From NCBI RefSeq assembly GCF_000760735.1, contig NZ_JMEX01000009.1, positions 959 through 64,958 on the forward strand: a stretch of DNA of 64,000 bases. Reading direction: 5' to 3'. Positions 26,601-34,424 of this stretch are shown here, in pieces. Position numbers and translations under genes: made by a program. Origin of the DNA: Rhodococcoides fascians A44A (GTDB lineage Bacteria > Actinomycetota > Actinomycetes > Mycobacteriales > Mycobacteriaceae). The notes beneath the pieces were generated by a model. The model made no database searches, was not told the DNA's origin, and worked only from the letters and a program-made list of their open reading frames with translations. Position 1 is the first letter of the stretch, and each line of letters starts with the position of its first letter.

Positions 26601-27273
26601 CGACAAAAAGATCTGGCCTGCAGACAATTTCGACAAACTCCCTCTGGAGGATCAGCCGAAAAAGAAGGCGACACGACGCCAGAACTACCTCTCGAGACTG
26701 CGAAATTGGTTGGGAGAGACAGAGAACGGTGAGCAGGCATTTCCGAAGCACGGCGACCGCACCGGCCGCACCGGCTACCGACTGCACCCCGATGTCCGAT
26801 CGGACTGGGACTACTGGCAACAACTGATCGACACCACTCCGGCCGCCGCCACCGATGCGGAATTGCGGACGGCTGCAGAACTGGTAAACGATCAACCATT
26901 CGCCGGGACACGGTCAGACCGTTACGGGTGGGCACGAAACCTACAGCAGCACATGATCTCGACCCTCGCGGATGCCCTCGAAGAGCTCGCCACCAGACAA
27001 ATAAAGACCGGAGATCTTTCCGCCGCGCTCACCACCGCAAACCGCGGCGTCACCGTCGAACCGTTCCGAGAAGGTCTCTGGAGACTGGCGATCATCGCTA
27101 CCCACGGGAGCGACGAGATCAGCAAGACCCAGGAGCTGATCGACCAACTGCTCGCGAACCTCGCCGACATCGATGTCGACCCAGAACCCGAAACCGACGA
27201 ACTCTTGCGCGCCCTCGCGCAATTCCACAATGGCGGCAACGCCCTCTACCGGATCGGAGCAATAGCCAGTTGA
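23611..27273 (+). CDS. Large membrane protein with two LysM domains and a C-terminal BTAD domain
   Basis: This 1220-residue protein has membrane helices near residues 8-30, 60-85 and 104-121, two LysM domains (164-213 with VQQGDSLWKLAERHLGDG; 224-270 with VREGDSLWSIAEQHLGDG), a long Ala/Pro/Glu linker (about 275-495), another helix near 507-525, a central domain of about 400 residues and a C-terminal DNA-binding plus bacterial transcriptional activator (BTAD) region (about 945-1180). LysM binds peptidoglycan; BTAD usually belongs to SARP regulators. Such LysM-BTAD proteins accompany actinobacterial Tad loci, perhaps anchoring the pilus in the wall while the BTAD part acts in the cytoplasm. 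Only the fold outline is supported here. Confidence 0.75.
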   Translation: MTTIRRRLTGLLYLIVLLVLVVGIPLALWTFRGNPIPTTLPDLDQIKTALTTQDDGSLFLGFVTWIGWLAWATFTFSTVIELVAALRGIKAPQLRGLGFQQRSASVLIGGALMLVTAGTATAQPLTATALPLFDAPAHSAPIQVTQQSQPHPAEAPARPINGETITVQQGDSLWKLAERHLGDGFRYTEIKQLNADVLTVDGWLQPGWKLQLPAAAPTTVDGAYTVREGDSLWSIAEQHLGDGHRYKEIINADGTAPSTIIHVGQQLTVNDQTAETVTPEPGPVASPDPAPVAAAPVPAAVPEPTVAPEPAPVAAAPEPAPAAAPEPAPAAAPELSSAAPLLGGTDVPEQAEMVPGGDEQAQAEAQAAAAAAAKIFGIELNSASSQLPAPTAAAPEPAPAPAAPEQAEAPAPSAVPEPAPAPVAAPEPAEAPAPVAASEPAAESAGADVVAPGPAPAQMPAPAQTSSPSPAAAPAPTQPATQIPLNTSTTDPVYIAATAQPSDVSEDQNSTLWLGISALAAIGLAGAFGLRRHRQQHDRRRGETLPQTWGAAAVVEEQIHSAADNNVLTRLDEALRTIAEHARTQGNALPALLGAFIGPDAVELVILDDSVLPDQWLRSETGTWTLPADVRIAPAPTTISPYPTLVTLGSTDDRTQVLLNLEELGYLGVSASPEHARGTLQALALELVESPLADNLHLTLIGFGQELPELFGNGRIEHTDQPGEVLARLARQAERDQDTLVEQHIDSIAAARSIYDTSEMTAPEVVLIASQLTADQQQSLDQILAATPRVAFAAASTASTASENTQAAWTLDIVDRNTASLVKRDTDGGFAFQPAFLEPDQYEGITAYLATATQPAIPTESSMHDPWAAAEIDAHLTDAESAETFLDSVTTIDPTDQLLLNGTTASETAPDVTNVPTYSPDAAQWTSPEAIRYDDQAPPIAPVAGDVPAPGHLWLHLLGKPAVTTPTGEPPKDGREVLLTEIAALLSIHPGIKHDSIDKKIWPADNFDKLPLEDQPKKKATRRQNYLSRLRNWLGETENGEQAFPKHGDRTGRTGYRLHPDVRSDWDYWQQLIDTTPAAATDAELRTAAELVNDQPFAGTRSDRYGWARNLQQHMISTLADALEELATRQIKTGDLSAALTTANRGVTVEPFREGLWRLAIIATHGSDEISKTQELIDQLLANLADIDVDPEPETDELLRALAQFHNGGNALYRIGAIAS

Positions 27274-27388
27274 TAGCAGTCGCGTCAATCGAGGTGTCTG
27301 AAGTGTCCGGTAAGCACGTTACGGTCCAAACAGCCGCACCATTATCGTTATCGCAGTACAACGCACAGAACAACGTAGGGGGTCCACG

Positions 27389-28012
27389 ATGATCAGCACA
27401 CGACGTCGCACAGGCGCGGCAATCCTCGCAGTAGCAGCCGCTGCAAGCATCAGCGTCGCATGCGGGAGCGGTGACATTGAGGCGACCCCCGTAACGACCA
27501 CCACGCAGCCGGTCCTCACGGGACCAGAGGGCGTCGAAAAGTCCCCGGAACAACAGGCGACCGAGCAGGCAACAGCAAAGGTGAATGAGTTCTTCGCCGT
27601 TCTCGCGAAGGTCGAGAGCGATCCTGCTGTAGACATCAACATGCTGGACTCTGTTGCGAGTGGAAAGATCCTCGATCAGTTGAAGGCAAACGTGAACCTG
27701 CGCCGATCTCAAGGAATTGTCTCCACGGGTGCTGCGACTGTCGCAGATGCATTCGTGACGGAACTGCAGGCACCAAAGGATGCTGACGGGAACCCAATTA
27801 AGGAAGAAGCGTCGGCAACATTGCGAGTCTGCATCGACAGCTCGAACTATGACCAGATCCGTCCGGACGGCACGAGTGTGCTCCCTCCTGACCGAGTCCG
27901 GCGGGAGCTGGGCAAGCCGACTCTGGAGAACGTGGCGTGGCCAGATTCATCAGGCTGGCGCATTGTTTCCGATGCAGTGACTTCTTCGGGTACCCCATGC
28001 GACGCACCATGA
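27389..28012 (+). CDS. Putative lipoprotein
   Basis: The 207-residue product has a basic start, a hydrophobic stretch and a lipobox ending at C25 (SISVACGSG), so it should be lipid-anchored outside the membrane. The mature part begins with a Thr/Pro linker and a small alpha-beta domain (EQATAKVNEFFAVLAKVESD) of unknown family, with two further cysteines. It follows the LysM-BTAD gene by 115 bases and is probably part of the same export-related cluster. Confidence 0.65.
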   Translation: MISTRRRTGAAILAVAAAASISVACGSGDIEATPVTTTTQPVLTGPEGVEKSPEQQATEQATAKVNEFFAVLAKVESDPAVDINMLDSVASGKILDQLKANVNLRRSQGIVSTGAATVADAFVTELQAPKDADGNPIKEEASATLRVCIDSSNYDQIRPDGTSVLPPDRVRRELGKPTLENVAWPDSSGWRIVSDAVTSSGTPCDAP

Positions 28013-28060
28013 TCGACGGTTTGGCAAGTAGGCAACTGGAATCCATAAGGGCGGTGGGTC

Positions 28061-29002
28061 ATGCGTAAGCCGCTTGGGGTTATCGCATCAGTGCTTCTAG
28101 TTGGAGTGTTCAACGCGAACCCAGTATTTGCGCAGCCGGGGATCGGCACCGGAACTGGCGGTGCCTTCGGCGGAGGCTTGGGTGGTTCGACAGTTGTGGT
28201 CGAAGGTACGTACACGAGTGTGCCGTCAGGGGGTGGAACGACTGGATCCGCGCCAGCTGCTGTGGGCGGGGGAGGTGGTGGGAGCGCCGCGCCGTCCGGA
28301 CCGCCGCTCGAGTTCGTTCCGTCGACTGACGCCGCCAATATGACGCTTGTTCGAAATGCTGATAGTGGTGCCCCGATGGCAGTGAACGTCGTTAATGATG
28401 ACGGCACAACATGGTCCTGCGAAGCGGCCGGTCCGTGTGTTCAAATTCCGGACGTTGGGGTGCCGGCTACGCCTCCGGTGGTCGACGTTATGACCGTTGT
28501 CGGCCAAGCGGTTACGGCAATGCAGTTGGATCCGCCCGGAATAGGCATCACCCCGAACCCCGCAAACACAGGTGCTGTCGGCCTGGTTGGTCTACCCGGC
28601 TGGTTCTGGGTCGCTGACCCACGGGAATCGACAGTCGGCCCCGTGACCAGAACTGCAGCAGGACCGGGTGTCATAGTTTCTGCTACAGGGGTCAATACGT
28701 CCGTGGTCGTCAATTGGGGGGACGGATCCGTGCCGTCGGTGTGCCCAGGTGCGTTACTGCCCTTCACGCCGTATACCGATGTTGCACAAGGGCTTCCAAG
28801 TCCGACGTGCGGCAATATCGTTTATCACAAGACGTCCACTACCGAGCCCGGTGGGACATTCAAGGTCTCCGCGACATCGAATTGGCTCGTCACGTGGACA
28901 GCGACGACACCCAACGGGACGGTCGGTGGAGTCATACCCACGCCGCTGACTTCGCGTACTGAAGTTCGGATTGGTGAACTGCAGGTCCTGGTCACAAATT
29001 AG
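28061..29002 (+). CDS. Secreted Gly/Pro-rich protein
   Basis: The 313-residue product has a signal peptide (MRKPLGVIASVLLVGVFNAN, cleavage near VFAQP), a glycine-rich region to about residue 85 and a C-terminal beta-rich domain with a conserved WFWVADP segment and cysteine pairs (SCEAAGPCVQ; VCPG/PTCG). I do not recognise the family. Its 3' end recurs as a decayed copy at 37025-37111. It ends the plus-strand cluster that begins with the Tad genes. Confidence 0.65.
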   Translation: MRKPLGVIASVLLVGVFNANPVFAQPGIGTGTGGAFGGGLGGSTVVVEGTYTSVPSGGGTTGSAPAAVGGGGGGSAAPSGPPLEFVPSTDAANMTLVRNADSGAPMAVNVVNDDGTTWSCEAAGPCVQIPDVGVPATPPVVDVMTVVGQAVTAMQLDPPGIGITPNPANTGAVGLVGLPGWFWVADPRESTVGPVTRTAAGPGVIVSATGVNTSVVVNWGDGSVPSVCPGALLPFTPYTDVAQGLPSPTCGNIVYHKTSTTEPGGTFKVSATSNWLVTWTATTPNGTVGGVIPTPLTSRTEVRIGELQVLVTN

Positions 29003-29072
29003 AGCCGTGCGCCCCCGCTCCTCGGGTGCGAAATTGAGTCACTCCAGGCTTACCGGTTTGTAGGCTGGTGGA

Positions 29073-30587
29073 ATGCCTGAACGGTTGACTGTCAACGTCA
29101 CGATGCCACCGGAATTGGCTGGGGGGCAAGTGCAGGCCTACCTGGAAGAGTTGGGGTTCGAGGTCGCCCACACGTCCGCGCCCGATGTGTGGGCGTTAAC
29201 CGAGCCGGCTGCCAGCATGGACTGTGTCGATTTTATGACCGTTCGCACCCTGTCGGGTTCGGAAGCGGACGTCGATGACGAGCTCGTCGACCTCCCGCAA
29301 GACCCTTACGTCTCCAGGCTGGACCATGGGCGAGTCGTTGAGGAGCGCCTTCGCGCGATCAGACAGATGAGCGCGGGTGCGGTGGGATCGTTCCTGTACG
29401 GACTCCAGCTACCTGTCATCACCGCCAGCGATCGAGCCTTGTCCGCGGCAGTACAGGACGCGAGTAGGGAGTTGGCCGGAACTTCGGACGACGATGACGA
29501 GCATCCGTTCGACCGGCATGCTGTCCACGTTGTTCGCTATGGCAACGCCACGCACCGTCGGATCAGGTTTCCTGGTTTCGTGTTACGTCTGAATCAGGAC
29601 CCCGAACTTCTCGACGACATACGACGCGGGCCGATCGACGTCGATGAGACCATTTTCGCGTCGGGATCGTCGATCCTGAGCAGTGTCTTGATTCCCGCGA
29701 GCCATCTCGGTCCGTTGTTGGCCGCACGGTCTCCATGGGTATGGGCGTTTCAAGCGAACAGGGTGTCGGGTGCGGTGATTTTCACTCTCGGCACAGATAT
29801 TGTCGGGAGGTCTCCTGTTCCGTACGAAGCGCATCAGGTACTTCCCCGATCACCAGTGGGTCGCCTTCCCCAGCGGCAGGAGCCGCCGGCACCGGAGGCG
29901 TGGGGTGCGGCCGTCGCTTGGTGGGTTGCTCAGATGAACTCTGTTCTCGGGCATCTCCTGAACCCATGCCTGTTCGCAGATGCTGACGGTGACTACCTCC
30001 CCTATGCGCAGCAGAACCGGTTGATGGAATTTGCGGATCTTCTGCAACGAGTTACCTCGACGCTGCTATCGCTGCACGACGACTACGCAGCCGGAGTTCT
30101 GATGTGGTCAGCAATGGACCTGATCGAGGCGACCTGGCTTTCATGGGATCTCACGGCACTGTGCAAGCCCTCGGTTGCGGCGAAAGCGCTGCAGCAAGTT
30201 CGAGAACGTATGCCTGCTGATGTTCAGTCCGTCCTGCTTCCGTACGCGGCTTTTGGTGTGGAAGCGTTGACCGAAGTGGGGGACGGGTTCTTCATCAAGA
30301 ATTACCGTAGGTCGGAGAAGGTAATTCTGAAGCTGCCCGGTGGAGCGGACAAATCCCTGTCACTCGATGACGCAGTGAGTCAGTTCATGCGTTTGCGCAG
30401 GAACACTACACACGGGTTCGACAAACCTGATCCCGTCCGTGACCGACTTTTCGCGCAACACAACGGCCGGCTGCCGGCGACACTGATGTACCTGCCGCTG
30501 CTGTACTTGATGTACATCATGTCCGATCCTGATGACCTGAGACGTCGTCTGCTCCGTCGATCCGCTCGAAGACGCAGGACGCAGTGA
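29073..30587 (+). CDS. Large protein with a C-terminal HEPN-like motif
   Basis: The 504-residue product is not recognised as a whole. Near the C-terminus the segment FMRLRRNTTHGFD fits the Rx4H motif of HEPN domains, set in helices as expected (SLDDAVSQ before, LPATLMYLPLLYLMYIM after). HEPN proteins are often RNases in toxin or phage-defence systems, but some are inactive. The start ATG 29073 lies six bases after a TAGGCT -10-like element, so a leaderless transcript is possible. No partner gene is obvious. Confidence 0.5.
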   Translation: MPERLTVNVTMPPELAGGQVQAYLEELGFEVAHTSAPDVWALTEPAASMDCVDFMTVRTLSGSEADVDDELVDLPQDPYVSRLDHGRVVEERLRAIRQMSAGAVGSFLYGLQLPVITASDRALSAAVQDASRELAGTSDDDDEHPFDRHAVHVVRYGNATHRRIRFPGFVLRLNQDPELLDDIRRGPIDVDETIFASGSSILSSVLIPASHLGPLLAARSPWVWAFQANRVSGAVIFTLGTDIVGRSPVPYEAHQVLPRSPVGRLPQRQEPPAPEAWGAAVAWWVAQMNSVLGHLLNPCLFADADGDYLPYAQQNRLMEFADLLQRVTSTLLSLHDDYAAGVLMWSAMDLIEATWLSWDLTALCKPSVAAKALQQVRERMPADVQSVLLPYAAFGVEALTEVGDGFFIKNYRRSEKVILKLPGGADKSLSLDDAVSQFMRLRRNTTHGFDKPDPVRDRLFAQHNGRLPATLMYLPLLYLMYIMSDPDDLRRRLLRRSARRRRTQ

Positions 30588-30633
30588 GAGGTGTTCACAC
30601 ACGTTGCCGGTGGTGTGCTGAGACAATATTGCG

Positions 30634-31263
30634 GTGAGTGTCATGGTGCGCCGGCTGATGGGTGCGGTGTGGCCGACGAGGTTCGGCGCAGCCGAAATTG
30701 ATGTCGAAAAGGGGGCGCTAGCAGTGGAATCGAACGACCGGGGTGGGCGCGAAAATGCTTCACCGGACTCCGCTGCTGGCGAAGAGATGGCGTCCGAGCT
30801 CAACCCGGTGAGTGTCGAGCTGAATCCGGCGGCAATCGAGATGGTGCACGCGAGCATCGAACGGACGCTGGATTCTCAGGAACGCCGAGTGACGAGCATC
30901 GATCAGCGCGGGGGTGTGCTGCTGGGATTCGCGGGCATTCTGGTGGGGATCGTGTTGCGCAATCCCGCGGGGATCGGTGTGTGGGAGGTTGCGGGTGCTG
31001 CCCTGGCCGGTGCGGCGGCAATCATGGCGGCATTCGTGATTGCACCCAATACCGCGTCGGGGCTCAATCCGGAAGTGGTGTTGGAGGAGTATTCGACAGT
31101 CGATGAGACGACGGGCCGGTTCGAGATCGCGTCGACACTGGTGTCGATTTATCAGGTGACAGAGATGCGGCTTCGGAGCAAGCTGATGCGGTTGCGGATC
31201 ACGACGGGTCTGTTGGCTGGATCTGTGCTGGTGTTGCTCGTGACGGCTATCATTCGGATGTAG
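30634..31263 (+). CDS. Membrane protein resembling SLATT/PycTM-type effectors
   Basis: The 209-residue product has a long soluble start, then SIDQRGGVLLGFAGILVGIVL, a second helix (WEVAGAALAGAAAIMAAFVI) and a C-terminal helix (TTGLLAGSVLVLLVTAII). The phrase of a charged helix followed by a glycine-rich membrane helix is typical of two- and three-helix membrane effectors of nucleotide-signal defence systems, but no cyclase or sensor gene is next to it. A TTGCCG and TATTGC pair 17 bases apart precedes the GTG start, so transcription may begin at or near it. Confidence 0.45.
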   Translation: MSVMVRRLMGAVWPTRFGAAEIDVEKGALAVESNDRGGRENASPDSAAGEEMASELNPVSVELNPAAIEMVHASIERTLDSQERRVTSIDQRGGVLLGFAGILVGIVLRNPAGIGVWEVAGAALAGAAAIMAAFVIAPNTASGLNPEVVLEEYSTVDETTGRFEIASTLVSIYQVTEMRLRSKLMRLRITTGLLAGSVLVLLVTAIIRM

Positions 31264-31272
31264 GAGGACATC

Positions 31273-31461
31273 ATGGCTACGGTGAACGAGCAGCAGAAAC
31301 CTGATCGACCGGTGGGCTCGGCGAGCCCGGCGACGGCGTCGCGGCGTCGCAAGGTGGCCTTGCGTCCCAATCCTCGGCTGGTGGGCAACTACGAGGGCAG
31401 TTCCCGCACGATCGACGAAGTGCGACGCCAGATAGAGAAGCAGCAGGGGGCGTCGGCGTGA
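31273..31461 (+). CDS. Small basic protein, 62 aa
   Basis: The frame starts at ATG 31273 behind a clear AGGAGGACATC. The product is hydrophilic and basic (RRRKVALRPNPRLVGNYEGS) and probably unfolded at its N-terminus. It follows the membrane protein gene by 9 bases and overlaps the next small gene by GTGA. No known family. Confidence 0.5.
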   Translation: MATVNEQQKPDRPVGSASPATASRRRKVALRPNPRLVGNYEGSSRTIDEVRRQIEKQQGASA

Positions 31462-31658
31462 CGGCCTCGAAAGATCAGAATCCGCCGGCGGGGTCGTCGG
31501 CTCCACGTGCCAGCGCGCGCCCTGTGGTGGTGGTCCCGACATCGGCTGCGGGTGATCGCACCATTGTTCGGGCAGCACCCAACGAGAGAGCTATCCGCAG
31601 CATCACTGCGGGGGCTGCACCTCAAAATGTGCGGTCCGCTGTCCGCCGCGAGCACTAA
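31458..31658 (+). CDS. Small Ala/Pro/Arg-rich protein, 66 aa
   Basis: The frame starts at GTG 31458, overlapping the stop of the previous gene. The product is low-complexity and basic with no clear fold. The overlap is the main support; it could also be a decayed gene, since the next 400 bases contain decayed sequence. Confidence 0.4.
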   Translation: MTASKDQNPPAGSSAPRASARPVVVVPTSAAGDRTIVRAAPNERAIRSITAGAAPQNVRSAVRREH

Positions 31659-31689
31659 TTTCGCGCGCACGCCTTTGCGCTGTGTCGTA

Positions 31690-31925
31690 GATGATCCAAA
31701 ATTGGGCTAGCAGACGGTGCCAAACGTGTTCGTCCAGGTCGCCGATCTGCAGCGTCGACTGTGTCTGCTCCCGATCACGCTTGGCCGTTACCTGGGCAGC
31801 TGTGGTGATCGATGCAGCAGCGGGGGAGGGCTTACGATGCGGCCACCGACCCGCGTCGAGTGCTCGATGTAGTAGTCGAGCATCGGGTGAAACTCGGCAG
31901 GGTAATCCCTTAGCCAAAAGCTTGC
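31690..31925 (-). pseudogene. Decayed lsr2 copy
   Basis: Read on the minus strand, one frame gives EFHPMLDYYIEHSTRVGGR and the next frame continues KPSPAAA and AKRDREQT. These match the intact Lsr2 at 46510-46875 (EFHRKLDYYIKHAARVGGR, KPFPATA, AKRDPAQT) in the same order. A frameshift separates the two parts near 31845, and neither the N-terminal dimerisation part nor the C-terminal AT-hook region is readable. The remainder of 31659-32097 shows no gene. Confidence 0.65.
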
Positions 31926-32097
31926 ACGGTGTTCGACGAATTTCGACGCAAACCCCGCGACACTCAGACAGCGGTGGTGTGGGCAACCGGACCGCATGTA
32001 TGGATCTCATAGCGATACTCCATTGCCGCGTGTCCGAACGGCGAGGACCAAACGTGGCACAACCAGCCATTGCTTACGACTTTGCGACGGACTCCTG

Positions 32098-33453
32098 TCA
32101 CGGGCGGCGAAGTAGCCCTGCAGGTGTGGAAGCGTACGCGGGGTCGTTGAACACGGCGCTGTCTTCGCCGACATGCTCCGCAACGCCAGCGGGGGGTGGC
32201 CCGAGGATTTCAGTTTTGATGCAGCCTTTGGTCGAGTCGAGCCAGGTACGGGAATCGGCCCCAAGTCGAAATGGATGGGCCATGTCGTTGGAAATGATGT
32301 TGCGCATGATGTTGTACACCGCCGAATTGGGTTGCCGGGCCAGGAGCTGATTCATCAGCGATTGCCGGGTGGGCACCAGGTATTGCGGTTTCTTTCCTGT
32401 TGGGGACATGCACTCGAGCATCACGTTGGTCGATGCAATCAACTTCACGAGCTGGATAGCCGTTGCTCGCTTTTCCTGGGCGATGGCCACATTGACGGAA
32501 AGTGCGTCGGTATAAAGCGGTATCCCCACTTTTTCGATAGGTTCGGAGCTCAGCGGCATGACTGAATAGGTCGAGGCGTCGACGTTGTCGATGAAGTGGA
32601 AGATTTCGGTCAAGCCTACGAAGGCTCGACCGATCCGCTGGTTCCATTTCGTGATTCGGTCGTAGCCCGAGTCGGGATATGTCGCCTGGGCGTACCCGGC
32701 GATGTTTCGCAGCACCTGCATGTCGGCGAGGCCTTGCTGATCGAGTCCTGGACAGGGGGGAAGGGCGGGAGTGAGCGGAAACTGGCCCGACTCCTCCATG
32801 ACGGCCTGCTCGTACATGCACGCGACGGTCGTTCCCCCAGTAAAATCCAACAGCATGCCTTGACCCTGCGCGGGCCAGACTGCTTTCGGATCCCCGTCGC
32901 CGAGGATTTTGTGTAATTCTTCGACAGTCATCCCCGGCGCACCCAGTGCTGCGTCAGTGAGACGGCGAATCAAAATTTGCATGCACCCTAAATACGGTAT
33001 TCCTTGATACTCCGAGGATTCCGTTTTCAGCGATGCGAGAGACCACGGGTAAAAGTCTGCGGTGCCGTCGATATCGAACTCGACACAGAACTGACGCATG
33101 TGATCAGCGAAGATGCAGTCGTAGGCAAAAACGTCCACAGTGGACGGCGGATCGCCTTTGTAACAGTCGTAGGTGTAGACGAAATTGAGAGCGACATCCG
33201 GTTGGACGCTGTGCCACGCGGCTCTGATGGTGGACTCGAACCATTTCGGTTCGGGCGTGTACGGGTACAAGGCGACGTTCAACGTGGATGCGTCGCTGGC
33301 TGGAGGTGGCTGGTTGGTGGGGCCGGAATCCTTGTTCAAACTGCGTCCGAACTCGGTACTGGTCACTGCACACTTCCCGTCATCACACTGTCTGCAGGGG
33401 AACGGCGATTGCCTCATACAGTCGCATGATTTTCCGAAAGTGGCAAGGATCAC
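32098..33453 (-). CDS. Thiaminase I (thiamine pyridinylase) homologue
   Basis: The 451-residue product follows the periplasmic-binding-protein fold of thiaminase I, which cleaves thiamine by base exchange. Landmarks in order are STLNVALYPYTPEP (56-69), VFAYDCIF (108-115), GIPYLGCMQIL (151-161), LLDFTGGTTVACMYEQAV (201-218), GRAFVGLTEIF (275-285), IPLYTDALSVN (311-321), PQYLVPTRQSL (356-366) and FRLGADSRTWL (395-405). C157 and E283 fall where the known enzyme has its nucleophilic Cys and catalytic Glu (Cys113, Glu241 in the Paenibacillus enzyme). No signal peptide is visible; the GTG start at 33453 gives five cysteines in the first 28 residues, so the N-terminus is unusual. Substrate is unproven. 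Confidence 0.75.
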   Translation of the reverse strand: MILATFGKSCDCMRQSPFPCRQCDDGKCAVTSTEFGRSLNKDSGPTNQPPPASDASTLNVALYPYTPEPKWFESTIRAAWHSVQPDVALNFVYTYDCYKGDPPSTVDVFAYDCIFADHMRQFCVEFDIDGTADFYPWSLASLKTESSEYQGIPYLGCMQILIRRLTDAALGAPGMTVEELHKILGDGDPKAVWPAQGQGMLLDFTGGTTVACMYEQAVMEESGQFPLTPALPPCPGLDQQGLADMQVLRNIAGYAQATYPDSGYDRITKWNQRIGRAFVGLTEIFHFIDNVDASTYSVMPLSSEPIEKVGIPLYTDALSVNVAIAQEKRATAIQLVKLIASTNVMLECMSPTGKKPQYLVPTRQSLMNQLLARQPNSAVYNIMRNIISNDMAHPFRLGADSRTWLDSTKGCIKTEILGPPPAGVAEHVGEDSAVFNDPAYASTPAGLLRRP

Positions 33454-33599
33454 ATTTACTTACCCTCGATCCACGGACTGAGGTGACCCACTGTGGTCGA
33501 TGACCGAATTGTGGGGTCGGGACTGGTTGGGCGTGTTTCGTCCGCTGGTCTACCCAGCATTTCCACGATTGTCGTTGCTCGGGCCGAGTCGGCGGGTCG

Positions 33600-34330
33600 G
33601 GTGAGGATCAGGCGGGTGTGGGTGGGCTGATGCCAATGATGTTGCGCCATAATTGAAGCCACGCATCGAGCCACGGCCAGTGTCGCGGCAGGTGCAGTGT
33701 GGGTGTGCGTTGTGGCCGCACGAAACGCGCGGCAATGTTGACGATTTGCGCCGTAGCGTTATTCCGCGAGCTTTCGCGTGACGCCCGCCGGAGACGGTTC
33801 CGGCGGCGCGCAGCAGGTTGTGGGCGATCGCTGCGCACTGCACCCAGGCAGAGCTCGCGCCAAACGATCCTGACGGCATGTGCGCGAGCGGTCCGTCGAT
33901 CAGATCCGAGAACACAGTCTCGATGACCGCGTGTGCACGGTGGACGACATCTGCGGTCGTCGTCGGCAGGGTGCTGTTGGTAAAAAACGGGTGATACCGC
34001 CACACCGGAAACAATGCATCGCGGTAGCGGGCGTCTTTGACCCGCCGCACGATCAACCGTGCAGAAACAGGATACGCGGTGGAAGAGAAAGCGGTGAACG
34101 ATGTTTCGGCGACCTCGGCGTCGGAGATCCAGCCGTCGGTGTCGGGGTCGCGGACCGCTCCCGGGTAGCGCACGGGCGTCCACGCGGTGTCAGGGATGGA
34201 GGCGATCGCTCGTTGGACGATTCGGTTCTTGATCAGTACGAACGAGAACTTGATGCAGGCGCGTACGACGCGGCTGTTGCCGTAGGCGGAGTCGCCGCGG
34301 ACCATGATTTTCCCGCTGGCGAGACTGGAT
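33600..34330 (-). pseudogene. IS1380-family transposase remnant
   Basis: The minus strand encodes the C-terminal half of an IS1380-type transposase (GKIMVRGDSAYGNSRVV, YPGAVRDPDTDGWISDAE, AAIAHNLLRAAGT). The N-terminal half is missing beyond about 34330, and a one-base deletion near 33752 shifts the end into another frame, where VRPQRTPTLHLPRHWPW continues the family pattern. It is inactive, and marks an old insertion or recombination point between the thiaminase gene and the HEPN-like gene. Confidence 0.75.
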
Positions 34331-34424
34331 GTCGCAGCTCAGCCCTAGTCATCCGGGCGAGCACGGGTGGCCCATTCTAAGTCGACTCTCAGCCCGGTCG
34401 CCTGCCCTCCGTACGATCAAGGGG

